A stretch of 64,000 nt of DNA from Archivesica marissinica. Taxonomy: Eukaryota; Mollusca; Bivalvia; Venerida; Vesicomyidae. Within the stretch, counting starts at the first letter, position 1. The number at the start of each line of letters is the position of its first letter. The stretch covers positions 24,136,597-24,200,596 of the forward strand of contig CM026401.1 of assembly GCA_014843695.1 (NCBI GenBank). Reading direction: 5' to 3'. Of the stretch, positions 29,301-41,271 are shown piece by piece. A program made the position numbers and the translations under genes. The notes beneath the pieces are model-generated. The model made no database searches and was not told the origin of the DNA. It saw only the letters and a list, made by a program, of their open reading frames with translations.

Positions 29301-31118
29301 CCTTAGACATATCTGTAAGGTAGCTTGCATATTTACACTGGAACCATATATGTACAGTACCTTAGACATATCTGTAAGGTAGCTTGCATATTTAGACTGG
29401 AACCATATATGTACAGTACCGTAGACATATCTGTAAGGTAGCTTGCATATTTAGACTGGAACCATATATGTACAGTACCGTAGACATATCTGTAAGGTAG
29501 CTTGCATATTTACACTGGAACCATATATGTACAGTACCTTAGACATATCTGTAAGGTAGCTTGCATATTTACACTGGAACCATATATGTACAGTGCCTTA
29601 GACATATCTGTAAGGTAGCTTGCATATTTACACTGGAACCATATATGTACAGTACCTTAGACATATATGTAAGGTAGCTTGCATATTTAGACTGGAACCA
29701 TATATGTACAGTACCGTAGACATATCTGTAAGGTAGCTTGCATATTTACACTGGAACCATATATGTAGAGTACCTTAGACATATCTGTAAGGTAGCTTGC
29801 ATATTTAGACTGGAACCATATATGTACAGTACCTTAGACATATCTGTAAGGTAGCTTGCATATTTACACTGGAACCATATATGTACAGTACCTTAGACAT
29901 ATATGTAAGGTAGCTTGCATATTTAGACTGGAACCATATATGTACAGTACCGTAGACATATCTGTAAGGTAGCTTGCATATTTACACTGGAACCATATAT
30001 GTAGAGTACCTTAGACATATCTGTAAGGTAGCTTGCATATTTAGACTGGAACCATATATGTACAGTACCTTAGACATATCTGTAAGGTAGCTTGCATATT
30101 TACACTGGAACCATATATGTACAGTACCTTAGACATATCTGTAAGGTAGCTTGCATATTTATATTGGAACCATATATGTACAGTACCATAGACATATCTG
30201 TAAGGTAGCTTGCATATTTAGACTGGAACCATATATGTACAGTACCTTAGACATATCTGTAAGGTAGCTTGCATATTTAGACTGGAACCATATATGTACA
30301 GTACCTTAGACATATAAGTACGGTAGCTTGCATATTTACACTGGAACCATATATGTACAGTACCTTAGACATATAAGTAAGGTAGCTTGCATATTTAGAC
30401 TGGAACCATATATGTACATTACCGTAGACATATCTGTAAGGTAGCTTGCATATTTAGACTGGAACCATATATGTACAGTACCTTTGACATATCTGTAAGG
30501 TAGCTTGCATATTTAGACTGGAACCATATATGTACATTACTGTAGACATATCTGTAAGGTAGCTTGCATATTTAGACTGGAACCATATATGTACAGAACC
30601 GGAGACATACCTGTAAGGTAGCTTGCATATTTAGACTGGAACCATATATGTACACTACCGTAGACATATCTGTAAGGTAGCTTGCATATTTACACTGGAA
30701 CCATATATGTACAGTACCTTAGACATATCTGTAAGGTAGCTTGCATATTTACACTGGAACCATATATGTACAGTACCTTAGACATATTTGTAAGGTAGCT
30801 TGCATATTTACACTGGAACCATATATGTAAGGTAGCTTGCATATTTACACTGGAACCATATATGTACAGTACCTTAGACATATCTGTAAGGTAGCTTGCA
30901 TATTTACACTGGAACCATATATGTACAGTACCTTAGACATATCTGTAAGGTAGCTTGCATATTTACACTGGAACCATATATGTACAGTACCTTAGACATA
31001 TCTGTAAGGTAGCTTGCATATTTACACTGGAACCATATATGTACAGTACCTTAGACATATCTGTAAGGTAGCTTGCATATTTACACTGGAATCATTTATG
31101 AACATTATTTACCATAGA
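26380..31118. repeat. 59-bp satellite array (about 80 copies)
   Basis: Highly regular 59-bp units containing GCATATTTAGACTGGAACC, ATATATGTACAGTACC and TTAGACATATCTGTAAGG. Substitutions recur at a few positions (TTAGAC/TTACAC, CAGTACC/CATTACC, CCTTAG/CCGTAG). On the minus strand each unit has CCTTACAG followed 11 nt later by AAG|GTACTG or ACG|GTAATG, an acceptor-donor pair. The unit at 31085-31125 is diverged and reads GGTAAATAATGTTCATA on the minus strand, close to the donor of XRN1 exon D. Confidence 0.97.
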
Positions 31119-31125
31119 CCAGGGC

Positions 31126-32795
31126 TTCTAAAATTTTCAAAACCAAATCGGTCCAGACCGAAATTGACAGTCAGGACAAGTGCGAGTCATTCATTAAAAT
31201 TGAAAATTACCGCGTACATTACCTGAGACATACCCAGGGCTACACACATTTGTTTTATGTGAACTGTCAGGACAGTTGACATTTTGAAAGTGACCTTCCT
31301 GACCCAAATCACACCCGTCCCACTTTCAAGCAAGATAAAATTATTCATTCATGGCTTCCGCTAAGTATTGAAACCTCAATGACCCTTTCCCTAATTTTCA
31401 AGGGTCAAAATTAAATTTCAATGGGTCAATATGTTATTTTAAAGAGTCAATCACAAATCGGAATAAAATGCCATGTCATAATTAGCTGTTGTACAGAAAT
31501 ATGAATTACAGAACAGACTATCTGTAGGGATCAATGATATTCACGGTTAGGCTACCCGGTGAAATTTGTGATATCTTAGATTTGTTTTGATCAAGAATAT
31601 GGAGTATTGTACTCGATCTTTGATTCACGAATACTCGAGTACTTGTTACAGCCTCATTAATTCTCGGATTAATTGTTGACTTTTATATAAGAAATTGAAC
31701 ATCAAAAACATCGCCGCTATAGTCAATCACCGACCTGATTGCATTCTTCTGTCGATCAATTGTTCACACATGTGTTGTCCGACATTTACCTATACTATGT
31801 AAACATGCAGACCGCGTATGAATATTTCGCTGCTAGACAACCAGTCAACGTTCATAAACGATGTCGGAATTTTACTGGTCACATTAAAAGTACATATTTT
31901 ATTACTCATGTATGATGATTCTAAGTAGAGTTGTCTCATAACACAAAATATGATCAAGAGAAAGCAAGCTTACCTTTACAGCAAGCGTTTCATAGGAAAT
32001 ATAGCAGTTTATATTTATGCTGGAGTAGCTAGTTTTTGTGGAAGAGTTGTAGTGATATGTTAAGAGAACATTTAACATGTAAAGGAGTGGCAATACACTT
32101 TACCAGTCATTAACAATCGCTTGGCAAACGGTTATTCTAAGCGAAAAGGACAAATGAGAAGTAACTGTATATGAATCTCTTCAAAAGTGATGTGTATGAA
32201 CGAAAAGGTACCATCGATATTATAATATAGAAATGACATTGTAAATGTTCGTCGATAATTTCTAACATGTGTTTAAGAGTAAAAGAAATACTGTGCCGTT
32301 TTAAAAGTAAACATTAATATGTTTTCTAATTCGGGAATGTTGAAAACATTATTTTTGCATGAACTTAATTTTCAGTCATGACGTATAATCGTTATGTCAC
32401 CATAAATTTAAAGTATAATATTTCTAAGATAAGGATAGGAATAAAATAATGCTGTTAACATTGTAAAAAAAAAAGTCTGTTCTATTCAGAAGTGAATGGG
32501 AGTTTTGAGAAATTTAGTTCATATACCGTCAGATGGTACATTTTTGCCCGACGTGTCACAAATGTATAATTATTATAAATTGGTCTGGGTTTTGTTACAA
32601 TATACATACTATGTGTTTTTCCGTTTCAATATATATTTATATATACAGTCATGTAGTCTGATAAAAAAGGGGAGTTGTATATAACATGTATTTTTGTCTT
32701 GTATATAAAATAGATGTCCTGTTTTTTTCCATATGAGGTGTATTTATAATTGCAAGTGTAATGTCGTTGGTTTTTAACTTTTTCCTTACATGTAG
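31126..32795. other. Intronic unique sequence, no gene seen
   Basis: AT-rich intron between exons D and E. Fragments starting CCAGGGCTTCTAAAATTTTC (near 31129) and CCCAGGGCTACACAC (near 31233) look like ends of old mobile elements but I cannot define a complete one. Short open frames here have no recognisable product. Confidence 0.55.
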
Positions 32796-33040
32796 CAGGG
32801 TTCATTCTAGGTCAGAATTTTTGGGAGAAGTAAGAAAGCGCGTGATCGCTTCCTTATATGGTGTTATTTAATATACTTCTGCAAAATAGGGTTAAAATGC
32901 ATAGTACAACCATTAAATACAACATTTGAATAGAAGGAGTGCTTTATAATGGGCCAGTTGTTTTGTTTTGTTTTTTAAGGGAGAAGTCAGGGTCCCTATG
33001 GCGACAATTTCGCCTACATCGCCCTCTAGAATGATCCCTG
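32796..33040. mobile_element. 245-bp hAT-like MITE with target duplication
   Basis: Terminal inverted repeats: left CAGGGTTCATTCTAGG; right end reversed CAGGGATCATTCTAGA. Both ends are flanked by the same 7 bp, CATGTAG (32789-32795 and 33041-33047), a target-site duplication. It has no coding capacity. The CAGGG terminus and 7-8-bp duplication suit the hAT superfamily, but the assignment is an inference. Confidence 0.75.
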
Positions 33041-33047
33041 CATGTAG

Positions 33048-34142
33048 TTTATATTTATGTAAAACGTTCTGGTATAGTGAAAAATAAACTTTGCTATAAT
33101 GCCAATATTATCGTATTATAATACAACATGATAAAAATTGCCTTTTTTTTCTCTCGAAGACCGCCCAGCATATGCTGGTTAATTTGGTTTTTAACAGAAG
33201 ATATGTACTTAGCGGCCATGACTTAATTAAAAGTAGAATACGAAAACATCTTTCCGGCCTTCTGCACACGAAGCTCAACTATCAGTGAAACACAAACAAA
33301 TGCTATTCATTCACTTATGATGATTCCAAATTGTATTAAAAAAACAACAACATGAAGAATTCAAGCAATAGCAGCCTTTGTCAAAACGAAATCAAAAGGT
33401 ATCATCTTTCCCAATTATAATTTGTTTGAACCAGCATTAGACGAATGAACGTGAAATGCAGTTATTCCCACTAATATGCATCATCTGTAAGAATCTAACC
33501 TCATTTAATAAGGTAGTTACGAGCGAAGACGAGTCTATGAGCAAAGAGACATCTAGGGAAAAGCATTTAAAATGGCTGTAGGGATTGCATGGTTAACATA
33601 TTTGTTAGCGTATACCTTTTGTACCAATTCACGGGCTTCGCATCCATACTATGTGACTTGACACATCAATCCGAGACCCACCGCGAAGACGTTGATATAA
33701 CAGAACACGATAAATCGACTGTAAGAAACAGTAACCCACCTTCAGTTATTCCAATCGGTGCACCCGTGTTCAGTCGCACACATATCGCAGCATAGACAAA
33801 GCGCTGTATCAGGTCACATAGGGGGATAATGCAAAATAATATGACCATGTGCAAATGGCAGTGTTAAATAAGGGGAGGTAAATGTTAAACATATCCGTAT
33901 TTAAGGAGATGTTTCAACTCTGTTGATTAAAATTATATGTAGGATAATCTTAGGATTCATTACAGTTAATAGTTAATAAATTGGGGTTCATTATAATTTA
34001 TCTATTGTGTTGGAAGTGTATTATGATTGCAATTTAAGAGTTAATAAATGCACACTTTTTCAATGCAAACATTCGAATATTGTCAATTTCTTATTTTTAC
34101 AGAAAAAAATAAGCAGTATAATAGTATCCCGAATACCAATAA
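33048..34142. other. Intronic sequence, no gene seen
   Basis: AT-rich intron. Open frames of 60-70 codons near 33589-33854 overlap on both strands, show no known motif and lack support as exons. It may include flanks of the LINE copy at 34143-35037. Confidence 0.5.
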
Positions 34143-35037
34143 CTATTTCTTAGAATCTCCATGTGGTGCCTTGAGCCCTATTTCAACAGTTGATGCATAT
34201 GATACACGCACATTACTTTTTTGTTTTTCAGCTTTTTCAGCCATGTTGCAGTCTTTGTATCGGATCTGTTTCACAAAAGAATTTTCAGTTTCTTGGTCTC
34301 CTTCATTAGATCTGGGTGTTTCTCTCTTGCAGCGAGCAAACATTTTGCCATCAAATGACCAACATTTCAGTATGCGGTCTGAAACTATTAGTCGTAGTGA
34401 TGCCAAGACTCTGTTGTTCATAGGAGTTAAATTCTTGTTCATGAATATGCCACATTTGCTCTTGTGGAGTACACTTGTAGTACGCATTGCGTATTTCATA
34501 GTTTCTCTGACCGATTCTATGGGCTATATCTATGTCTTCTGTTGATATCTTATCTTCAGTCTCAGCCTCAGCTTGAACATATCGAGAACATGTTTAGTTG
34601 TTTGTGACGATGTTTCGTTTTCTGAGTCATGTGCAATACCATATATGCATATGTTGTATTTCCTACCATACTGCTATGGGTTATTGATTGATTCCTTCAG
34701 TTTCTCATTTTCAAACTGCAGATTTTTGAAGATTCAATTTGCGCTTTCAAATTTAGGTTTTCTTTTTTTGGTCTACTAGTTCTTGTTTTAGAATTTCTTT
34801 TTCCAAAGCCCTATCGTGATTTTTTGATTCAAGTAAGTCCAATCGTTTCACTACAGAACTCAGATTATTCTTTTTATTTTGCGTTTTTGATTTTGGGGCA
34901 TTTTGTACTGTTTTGCCAGTTTTTTCTGATAAAGGGAGATAATTAAATGTTAACTCTTGGAGACAGAAACAAGCATGGGCCATATAACAAAAATTGTACA
35001 TTTCTCTAAAGTCTAAGCTAGACTTTTTGTTATCCAT
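34143..35037 (-). pseudogene. Degenerate non-LTR retrotransposon ORF1
   Basis: Read on the minus strand from about 35037 down. The first part (34753-35037) ends in a coiled-coil-like segment (VVKRLDLLESKNHDRALEKE). Next comes YGRKYNICIYGIAHDSENET in the typical 'R-nn-i-Gi--- E' pattern of LINE ORF1 proteins. After a frameshift there is DIDIAHRIGQRN (the hRiG motif). After another frameshift there is GIFMNKNLTPMNN followed by ILKCWSFDGKMFARC, the C-terminal pattern shared with FP25-like ORF1 proteins. At least two frameshifts and a stop make it non-functional. The identification is by motif order only; the clade is unresolved. Confidence 0.65.
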
Positions 35038-35491
35038 AAATTATTATTAAGAATCTTGGAAAATTATTACTTTGCATTTATATTATAAGAAATACATACT
35101 TTTAACCATACAATGTATTATGTGGTTTTGATGATTTTTTTAGTACAGAAACTGAATTATTAAAACATTGCAACACTATTTACCTTATTTTGCTATGTAT
35201 ACCACGCACATTTATTACTGACATCGTTGTAGAATTTGTCTAGTAACACGGGTAAAAGACATTTTTTTTCAAGATTTTTGTGGAAATTGGACAGACATTC
35301 GACAAACTACAGACCAATACCGTTTCAACATGTCCGGTAAGCATTATAAGTAACTATATAAACCATCTGCCAATAGTCTGAATATAACTAGATTGAATAA
35401 CACCAATTATGAACATATATTGTGTCATATCTATGCTAAATTTTGTAAACATTTATAAAAATATGTGCCTGCTGCACATCACGTATCGTGA
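35038..35491. other. Intronic sequence, no gene seen
   Basis: AT-rich spacer between the LINE ORF1 remnant and the 77-bp array. Nothing recognisable. Confidence 0.6.
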
Positions 35492-36719
35492 AGAGCTATA
35501 TTCCCTGTCTTGTACCAGTCCATATCATACACAACGCAATGCACAATCAGATAATGAAGATGTGCAGAAGGGCTATAGTCCGTGTCTTGTACCAGTCCAT
35601 ATCATACACAACGCAATGCACAATCAGATAATGAAGATGTGCAGAAGAGCTATAGTCCCTGTCTTGTACCAGTCCATATCATACACAACGCAATGCACAA
35701 TCAGATAATGAAGATGTGCAGAAGGGCTATATTCCCTGTCTTGTACCAGTCCATATCATACACAACGCAATGCACAATCAGATAATGAAGATGTGCAGAA
35801 GGGCTATAGTCCCCATCTTGTACCAGTCCATATCATACACAACGCAATGCACAATCGGATAATGAAGATGTGCAGCAGGGCTATAGTCCGTGTCTTGTAC
35901 CAGTCCATATCATACACAACACAATGCACAATCCGATAATGAAGATGTGCAGAAGGGCTATAGTCCCCATCTTGTACCAGTCCATATCATACACAACGCA
36001 CAATCGGATAATGAAGATGTGCAGAAGGGCTATAGTCCGTGTCTTGTACCAGTCCATATCATACACAACGCAATGCACAATCCGATAATGAAGATGTGCA
36101 GAAGGGCTATAGTCCCCATCTTGTACCAGTCCATATCATACACAACGCAATGCACAATCGGATAATGAAGATGTGCAGAAGGGCTATAGTCCGTGTCTTG
36201 TACCAGTCCAGCACATACACAACGCAACGCACAATCAGATAATGAAGATGTGCAGAAGGGCTATAGTCCCCGTCTTGTACCAGTCCATATCATACACAAC
36301 GCAATGCACAATCAGATAATGAAGATGTGCAGAAGGGCTATAGTCACCGTCTTGTACCAGTCCAGCACATACACAACGCAACGCACAATCGGATAATGAA
36401 GATGTGCAGAAGGGCTATAGTCCCCGTCTTGTACCAGTCCATATCATACACAACGCAATGCACAATCAGATAATGAAGATGTGCAGAAGGGCTATAGTCC
36501 GTGTCTTGTACCAGTCCATATCATACACAACGCCATGCACAATCAGATAATGAAGATGTGCAGAAGGGCTATAGTCCCTGTCTTGTACCAGTCCATATCA
36601 TACACAACGCAATGCACAATCAGATAATGAAGATGTGCAGAAGGGCTATAGTCCCCGTCTTGTACCAGTCCATATCATACACAACGCAACGCACAATCAG
36701 ATAATGAAGATGTGCAGAA
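35492..36719. repeat. 77-bp satellite array (about 16 copies)
   Basis: Units of 77 bp containing CTATAGTCCCTGTCTTGTAC, CAGTCCATATCATACACAAC and AATGAAGATGTGCAGAAGGG. Differences between copies are mostly CpG-type (CCGTG/CCCTG/CCCAT; AACGC/AACAC). One copy near 35996-36002 lacks GCAAT. Overlapping 60-90-aa open frames on both strands are by-products of the repeat. Confidence 0.96.
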
Positions 36720-37555
36720 TAATAACTTATTTCAGTTTTTTGATACTTGAACATCGAGATTAGCAAATTCAATTAATTAATGCAGGACTGTGACTGGCCA
36801 TTGTTAGCAAAATAGATATTGCACATAAGAAAACTAAATTACTGGTATGTTATGAAAAATTGTCCCACAAGGACCCCATGATCGCAAAATAGGTATTAAA
36901 CAAAACTAAACTATGTCATGAATGATAGTCCCATGACGGATACAGTCATATATAAAATGTGTTTAAAATTATGATTATTTCAGGTCATTCAGATGAGACT
37001 TTAAACCGAGGTCTCGTGTCAGTGCTTACACTGTGCACGTAAAAGAACCAGATGATACTCTGGAATGGGTCTCTGTCTGTATCATTGCACTATCCTCCAA
37101 AAATTTAAAATGACTAATCTCTTCAGGAAGCGTCGCTCATATGGGCAACCTTCATGATGAATAGAAATATCTTGTACTGTCAGATATACCCAAACATATG
37201 GCTCCTTCATGATGAATAGAAATATCTTGTACTGTCAGATATACCCAAAACTTGCTGCAACAAAGGTTAACCAGAAAGTGATATCTATTAGTGGTTCGTG
37301 TCGGAAAGTTAGCGACTCTAATCGTAAGTACTAACACGTTGTGTCTTTTATCTTTCTTTATTTACCTAATGTTTACAAGTAACGGACGATCGTAGTACTG
37401 CAAGTGATGTAACGTCACACACACATTGGCGGAATGCCCGTAATACGCGGCAATTCAGGACAGTTCGGACACTTTCCGGATACAACCAAACCATGCTCAT
37501 CAGGTAGCATGTGCCATGCAGTATATACATGTATGCGATGGTGCACAGAAACAAG
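36720..37555. other. Intronic sequence with a 55-bp direct repeat
   Basis: Mostly unique AT-rich sequence. A tandem duplication starts at 37149 and 37204 (period 55 bp) with core CCTTCATGATGAATAGAAAT and TATCTTGTACTGTCAG, an early two-copy stage of repeat growth. Near 36992-37086 the text resembles a non-coding repeat fragment. No gene seen. Confidence 0.6.
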
Positions 37556-37805
37556 TGGACGTGCTCCCATACAGTAAACCCCAATTGCCAAATCTGTTCA
37601 GGATGTAGCTGTGAAAGACCATACATACGCATATGAAACTACTATTCATCTGTACTCCACAACATACCATTTAGCGATATGCTGTCCATCTGCCGATCCA
37701 CAGATAGTCAACATTGTAGCATAATTACTGGGACAAGTCAAATAGACATTGGGACATGTCAATTTTGCCGGGCAAGTCAGTTTGAAAAAATGTGTCCAAC
37801 CCTGC
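37556..37805. repeat. Dispersed repeat, copy 1
   Basis: Shares blocks in the same order with 50926-51245: CATATGAAACTA near its start, CTGTCCATCTGC in the middle, then TAGCATAATTAC, GGGACAA, CAATTTTGCC and AATCAGTTTGAAAAA-type sequence towards its end. The copies are clearly diverged. It lies within 60 bp of the donor of XRN1 exon D. It is probably an old non-autonomous mobile element; the type is unknown. Confidence 0.65.
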
Positions 37806-37864
37806 CTGTGCAAAGCAGCCACTTTCTGTGATTGCTTTGGGTTGACTGTATGTACATTATTTAC

Positions 37865-37932
37865 CTTGGACAGAGCCGTCATGTAGAGTTCAAATCTTTC
37901 AAGGTTGAGGTGACCACCATTGTTGAGATACC
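37865..37932 (-). CDS. XRN1: XRN1 exon D
   Basis: A 68-nt exon with acceptor CTTTGTTCAG and donor GTCCAAG|GTAAAT. Two bases complete a Gly, then 22 codons read YLNNGGHLNLERFE and LYMTALSK. This matches the conserved Y-N--GHLNL-RFE-Y----SK helix that follows LP--GG in XRN1. The exon ends in phase 0. Two neighbouring satellites contain sequences resembling its own splice sites: the first unit of the 52-bp array resembles its acceptor, and the exon-facing end of the 59-bp array resembles its donor. The longer open frame that covers this exon runs into intron and a dispersed repeat and is not coding outside 37865-37932. Confidence 0.94.
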
Positions 37933-37997
37933 CTGAACAAAGAAATACTGAAAGTAACCTTCTAAAGAAATGGAATGAAATATTGCAGCTGTAGCAT

Positions 37998-38428
37998 ATC
38001 CTGAACAAGAAGCTAGCAGTGGGGACAGCATTAAGCCCCTAACGATGACATCTTGAACAAGAAGCTAGCAGTGGGGACAGCAATAAGCCCCTACCGATGA
38101 CATCTTGAACAAGAAGCTAGCAGTGGGGACAGCAATAAGCCCCTACCGATGACATCTTGAACAAGAAGCTAGCAGTGGGGACAGCAATAAGCCCCTACCG
38201 ATGACATCTTGAACAAGAAGCTAGCAGTGGGGACAGCAATAAGCCCCTACCAATGACATTTTGAACAAGCTAGCAGTGGGGACAGCAATAAGCCCCTACC
38301 GATGACATCTTGAACAAGAAGCTAGCAGTGGGGACAGCAATAAGCCCCTACCGATGACATCTTGAACAAGAAGCTAGCAGTGGGGACAGCAATAAGCCCC
38401 TACCGATGACATCTTGAACAAGAAGCTA
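37998..38428. repeat. 52-bp satellite array (about 8 copies)
   Basis: Units of 52 bp with CTTGAACAAGAAGCTAGCAG, TGGGGACAGCAATAAGCCCC and TACCGATGACAT. The first unit (38000-38050) differs and on the minus strand reads TTCTTGTTCAGGATAT, close to the real acceptor of exon D (TTCTTTGTTCAGGGTAT) about 70 bp away. Later units read TTCAAG instead of TTCAG. Confidence 0.95.
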
Positions 38429-39559
38429 ATATGTGCTAACAATGCTAAACAAGTTATGTACCTGTTACTTGTACTTCTGCTGTACACTACTTATGAATAA
38501 ATAAATTCTGCTTAACCAATCAACATCTGACAAAGTTACAGTTTCTTTTTCATCAATTTTTGATGACACAACAACATGATAAACTGAGACCGTGTCTGAG
38601 GCGGGTTCTCCACTTCAGTGCTGGTTCTACCCTGTCATTCTCCTGTAGGTTAAGAACACATCAATATTGAAATCTAGTCATCAGTTATGATATACATGTA
38701 TAGCATCATATTTCTCATGAAACATTCATTTTTCAATTGTTTCTTATTTCTACTTCTACCAGTTACTGGTCAAATTTATTGTTACACCGATGCTATCATC
38801 ATTCGCTAATGAAATTATGTTAGCTTTTATGTAGATATTTATTCTACACAACTTAAAACATCATGTCGGGAAATGGCAAACAAAGTTGAAACACTTTTAA
38901 TTGTGCACACTAACCATGCATTTTCTTGCACACACTACATTCTAAATTAGCGTTTTGATACAGTTGACAGGACTATTAGCCGTATCACTAGGGGAAGGTG
39001 TTTCAGTACTTTCATGGTCGGAAATTGTTTGGGCCAAATCAGATTCTGGGGCTTGAGGCTTAGTGGACTAATTCTGCTTGGAAACGAAAGCTATTTGATG
39101 CGGACATTTCCCGACATATGACCTACCTACTTATATGTATCATCTGAAAGCCTTTCGTTGTATATAATTGTAACAAGTAAGCGTCGGTGACAACGTACAT
39201 TTCATCCACAAAGAAAGGTTCATATAAAGAATCCGCTGTCAAAATAGTGCTGCGTCATAGAAAACGCATTCAATGAAACGCACTCTGAAGATAACACTGC
39301 TCAGGTACAGACATAAATTTAATATATCTGTATCATATATTTGTACCATATTCCAAATATTTCTCTCTCAATATAATATGTTGGTGTAAGAATATTAATA
39401 AGATATAAAACAGAAAAATTAATATGGGAGAATTTGTTCCATTTTATATTGTGCTTTTCAGGTTTGCCATGTATTATTGCGATAGTCTTTTCAATTTCAA
39501 ATCGACCCTGTAGGTATTTGACCATCTACTAACACCAATTGATGAAAGCTAAGCATAGA
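38429..39559. other. Intronic unique sequence, no gene seen
   Basis: AT-rich intron between exons C and D. It contains a short inverted pair, ATGTCGGGAAATG near 38864 and its complement near 39104, about 250 bp apart, which could mark a small foldback element. A minus-strand open frame at 39319-39525 (KYLQGRFEIEKTIA) has no family I recognise. Confidence 0.5.
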
Positions 39560-40298
39560 GTGGATAGGGACATAGCTGGATTGGTTGACCGGTGCAATAT
39601 ATGATACATCCCTAAAGAAAGAGTTAGTTCCTACAGGATGTATGGGTTAATCGGTGTATTATGGTACATCCCTCTAGAAAGAGTTAGTTCCTACAGGATG
39701 TATGGGTTAACCGGTGTATTATGGTACATCCCTCTAGAAAGAGTTAGTTCCTACAGGATGTATGGGTTAATCGGTGTATTATGGTACATCCCTCTAGAAA
39801 GAGTTAGTTCCTACAGGATGTATGGGTTAACCGGTGTATTATGGTACATCCCTCTAGAAAGAGTTAGTTCCTACAGGATGTATGGGTTAACCGGTGTATT
39901 ATGGTACATCCCTCTAGAAAGAGTTAGTTCCTACAGGATGTATGGGTTAACCGGTGTATTATGGTACATCCCTCTAGAAAGAGTTAGTTCCTACAGGATG
40001 TATGGGTTAACCGGTGTATTATGGTACATCCCTCTAGAAAGAGTTAGTTCCTACAGGATGTATGGGTTAACCGGTGTATTATGGTACATCCCTCTAGAAA
40101 GAGTTAGTTCCTACAGGATGTATGGGTTAACCGGTGTATTATGGTACATCCCTCTAGAAAGAGTTAGTTCCTACAGGATGTATGGGTTAACCGGTGTATT
40201 ATGGTACATCCCTCTAGAAAGAGTTAGTTCCTACAGGATGTATGGGTTAATCGGTGTATTATGGTACATCCCTCTAGAAAGAGTTAGTTCCTACAGGA
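39560..40298. repeat. 60-bp satellite array (12 copies)
   Basis: Almost identical 60-bp units with GGATGTATGGGTTAACCGGT, GTATTATGGTACATCCCTCT and AGAAAGAGTTAGTTCCTACA. The main difference is AACCGG/AATCGG. The first unit is diverged (GGTTGACCGGTGCAATATAT). A 225-aa open frame on the plus strand arises because 60 is a multiple of three; it is antisense to XRN1 and has no start context or homology. Confidence 0.97.
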
Positions 40299-41239
40299 CA
40301 GACAGAACATTGTGATCATGAAGTGAGGACGACAGACAGAACATTGTGATCATGAAGTGAGGACGACAGACAGGACATTGTGATCATGAAGTGAGGACGA
40401 CAGACAGACAGATGGATAGAACATTGTGATCATGAAGTGAGGACGACAGACAGAACATTGTGATCATGAAGTGAGGACGACAGACAGGACATTGTGATCA
40501 TGAAGTGAGGACGACAGACAGACAGATGGATAGAACATTGTGATCATGAAGTGAGGACGACAGACAGAACATTGTGATCATGAAGTGAGGACGACAGACA
40601 GGACATTGTGATCATGAAGTGAGGACGACAGACAGATGGATAGAACATTGTGATCATGAAGTGAGGACGACAGACAGAACATTGTGATCATGAAGTGAGG
40701 ACGACAGACAGGACATTGTGATCATGAAGTGAGGACGACAGACAGACAGATGGATAGAACATTGTGATCATGAAGTGAGGACGACAGACAGATGGATAGA
40801 ACATTGTGATCATGAAGTGAGGACGACAGACAGATGGATAGAACATTGTGATCATGAAGTGAGGACGACAGACAGATGGATAGAACATTGTGATCATGAA
40901 GTGAGGACGACAGACAGATGGATAGAACATTGTGATCATGAAGTGAGGACGACAGACAGATGGATAGAACATTGTGATCATGAAGTGAGGACGACAGACA
41001 GATGGATAGAACATTGTGATCATGAAGTGAGGACGACAGACAGATGGATAGAACATTGTGATCATGAAGTGAGGACGACAGACAGATGGATAGAACATTG
41101 TGATCATGAAGTGAGGACGACAGACAGATGGATAGAACATTGTGATCATGAAGTGAGGACGACAGACAGATGGATAGAACATTGTGATCATGAAGTGAGG
41201 ACGACAGACAGATGGCTAGAACATTGTGATCATGAAGTG
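40299..41239. repeat. 33/38/42-bp satellite array
   Basis: Units built on ACATTGTGATCATGAAGTGA and GGACGACAGACAG. They come in a 33-bp form and in 38- to 46-bp forms with GACAGATGGATAGA. The left half mixes forms in a higher-order order; from 40775 on 42-bp units are uniform. It abuts the 60-bp array directly and stops about 30 bp beyond the donor of XRN1 exon C. Open frames on both strands (up to 179 aa) are artefacts of the 42-bp period. Confidence 0.96.
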
Positions 41240-41271
41240 TGCTCATATAGTATGTCATCAACGCTGCTCAC

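Noticed and set aside
26380..31118. CRISPR array
   Set aside because: Repeats are contiguous with no unique spacers, no cas genes are present, and the window is eukaryotic.
31902..33854. Several 60-70-aa open frames
   Set aside because: No recognisable motif, start context, splice support or similarity; expected by chance in AT-rich intron.
37646..38008. A 120-aa single-exon protein
   Set aside because: Only 37865-37932 is XRN1 exon; the rest of the frame reads through intron, a dispersed repeat and a satellite.
39638..40315. A 225-aa open frame of identical 20-aa repeats
   Set aside because: The 60-bp satellite is a multiple of three with no stop; it is antisense to XRN1 with no gene context.
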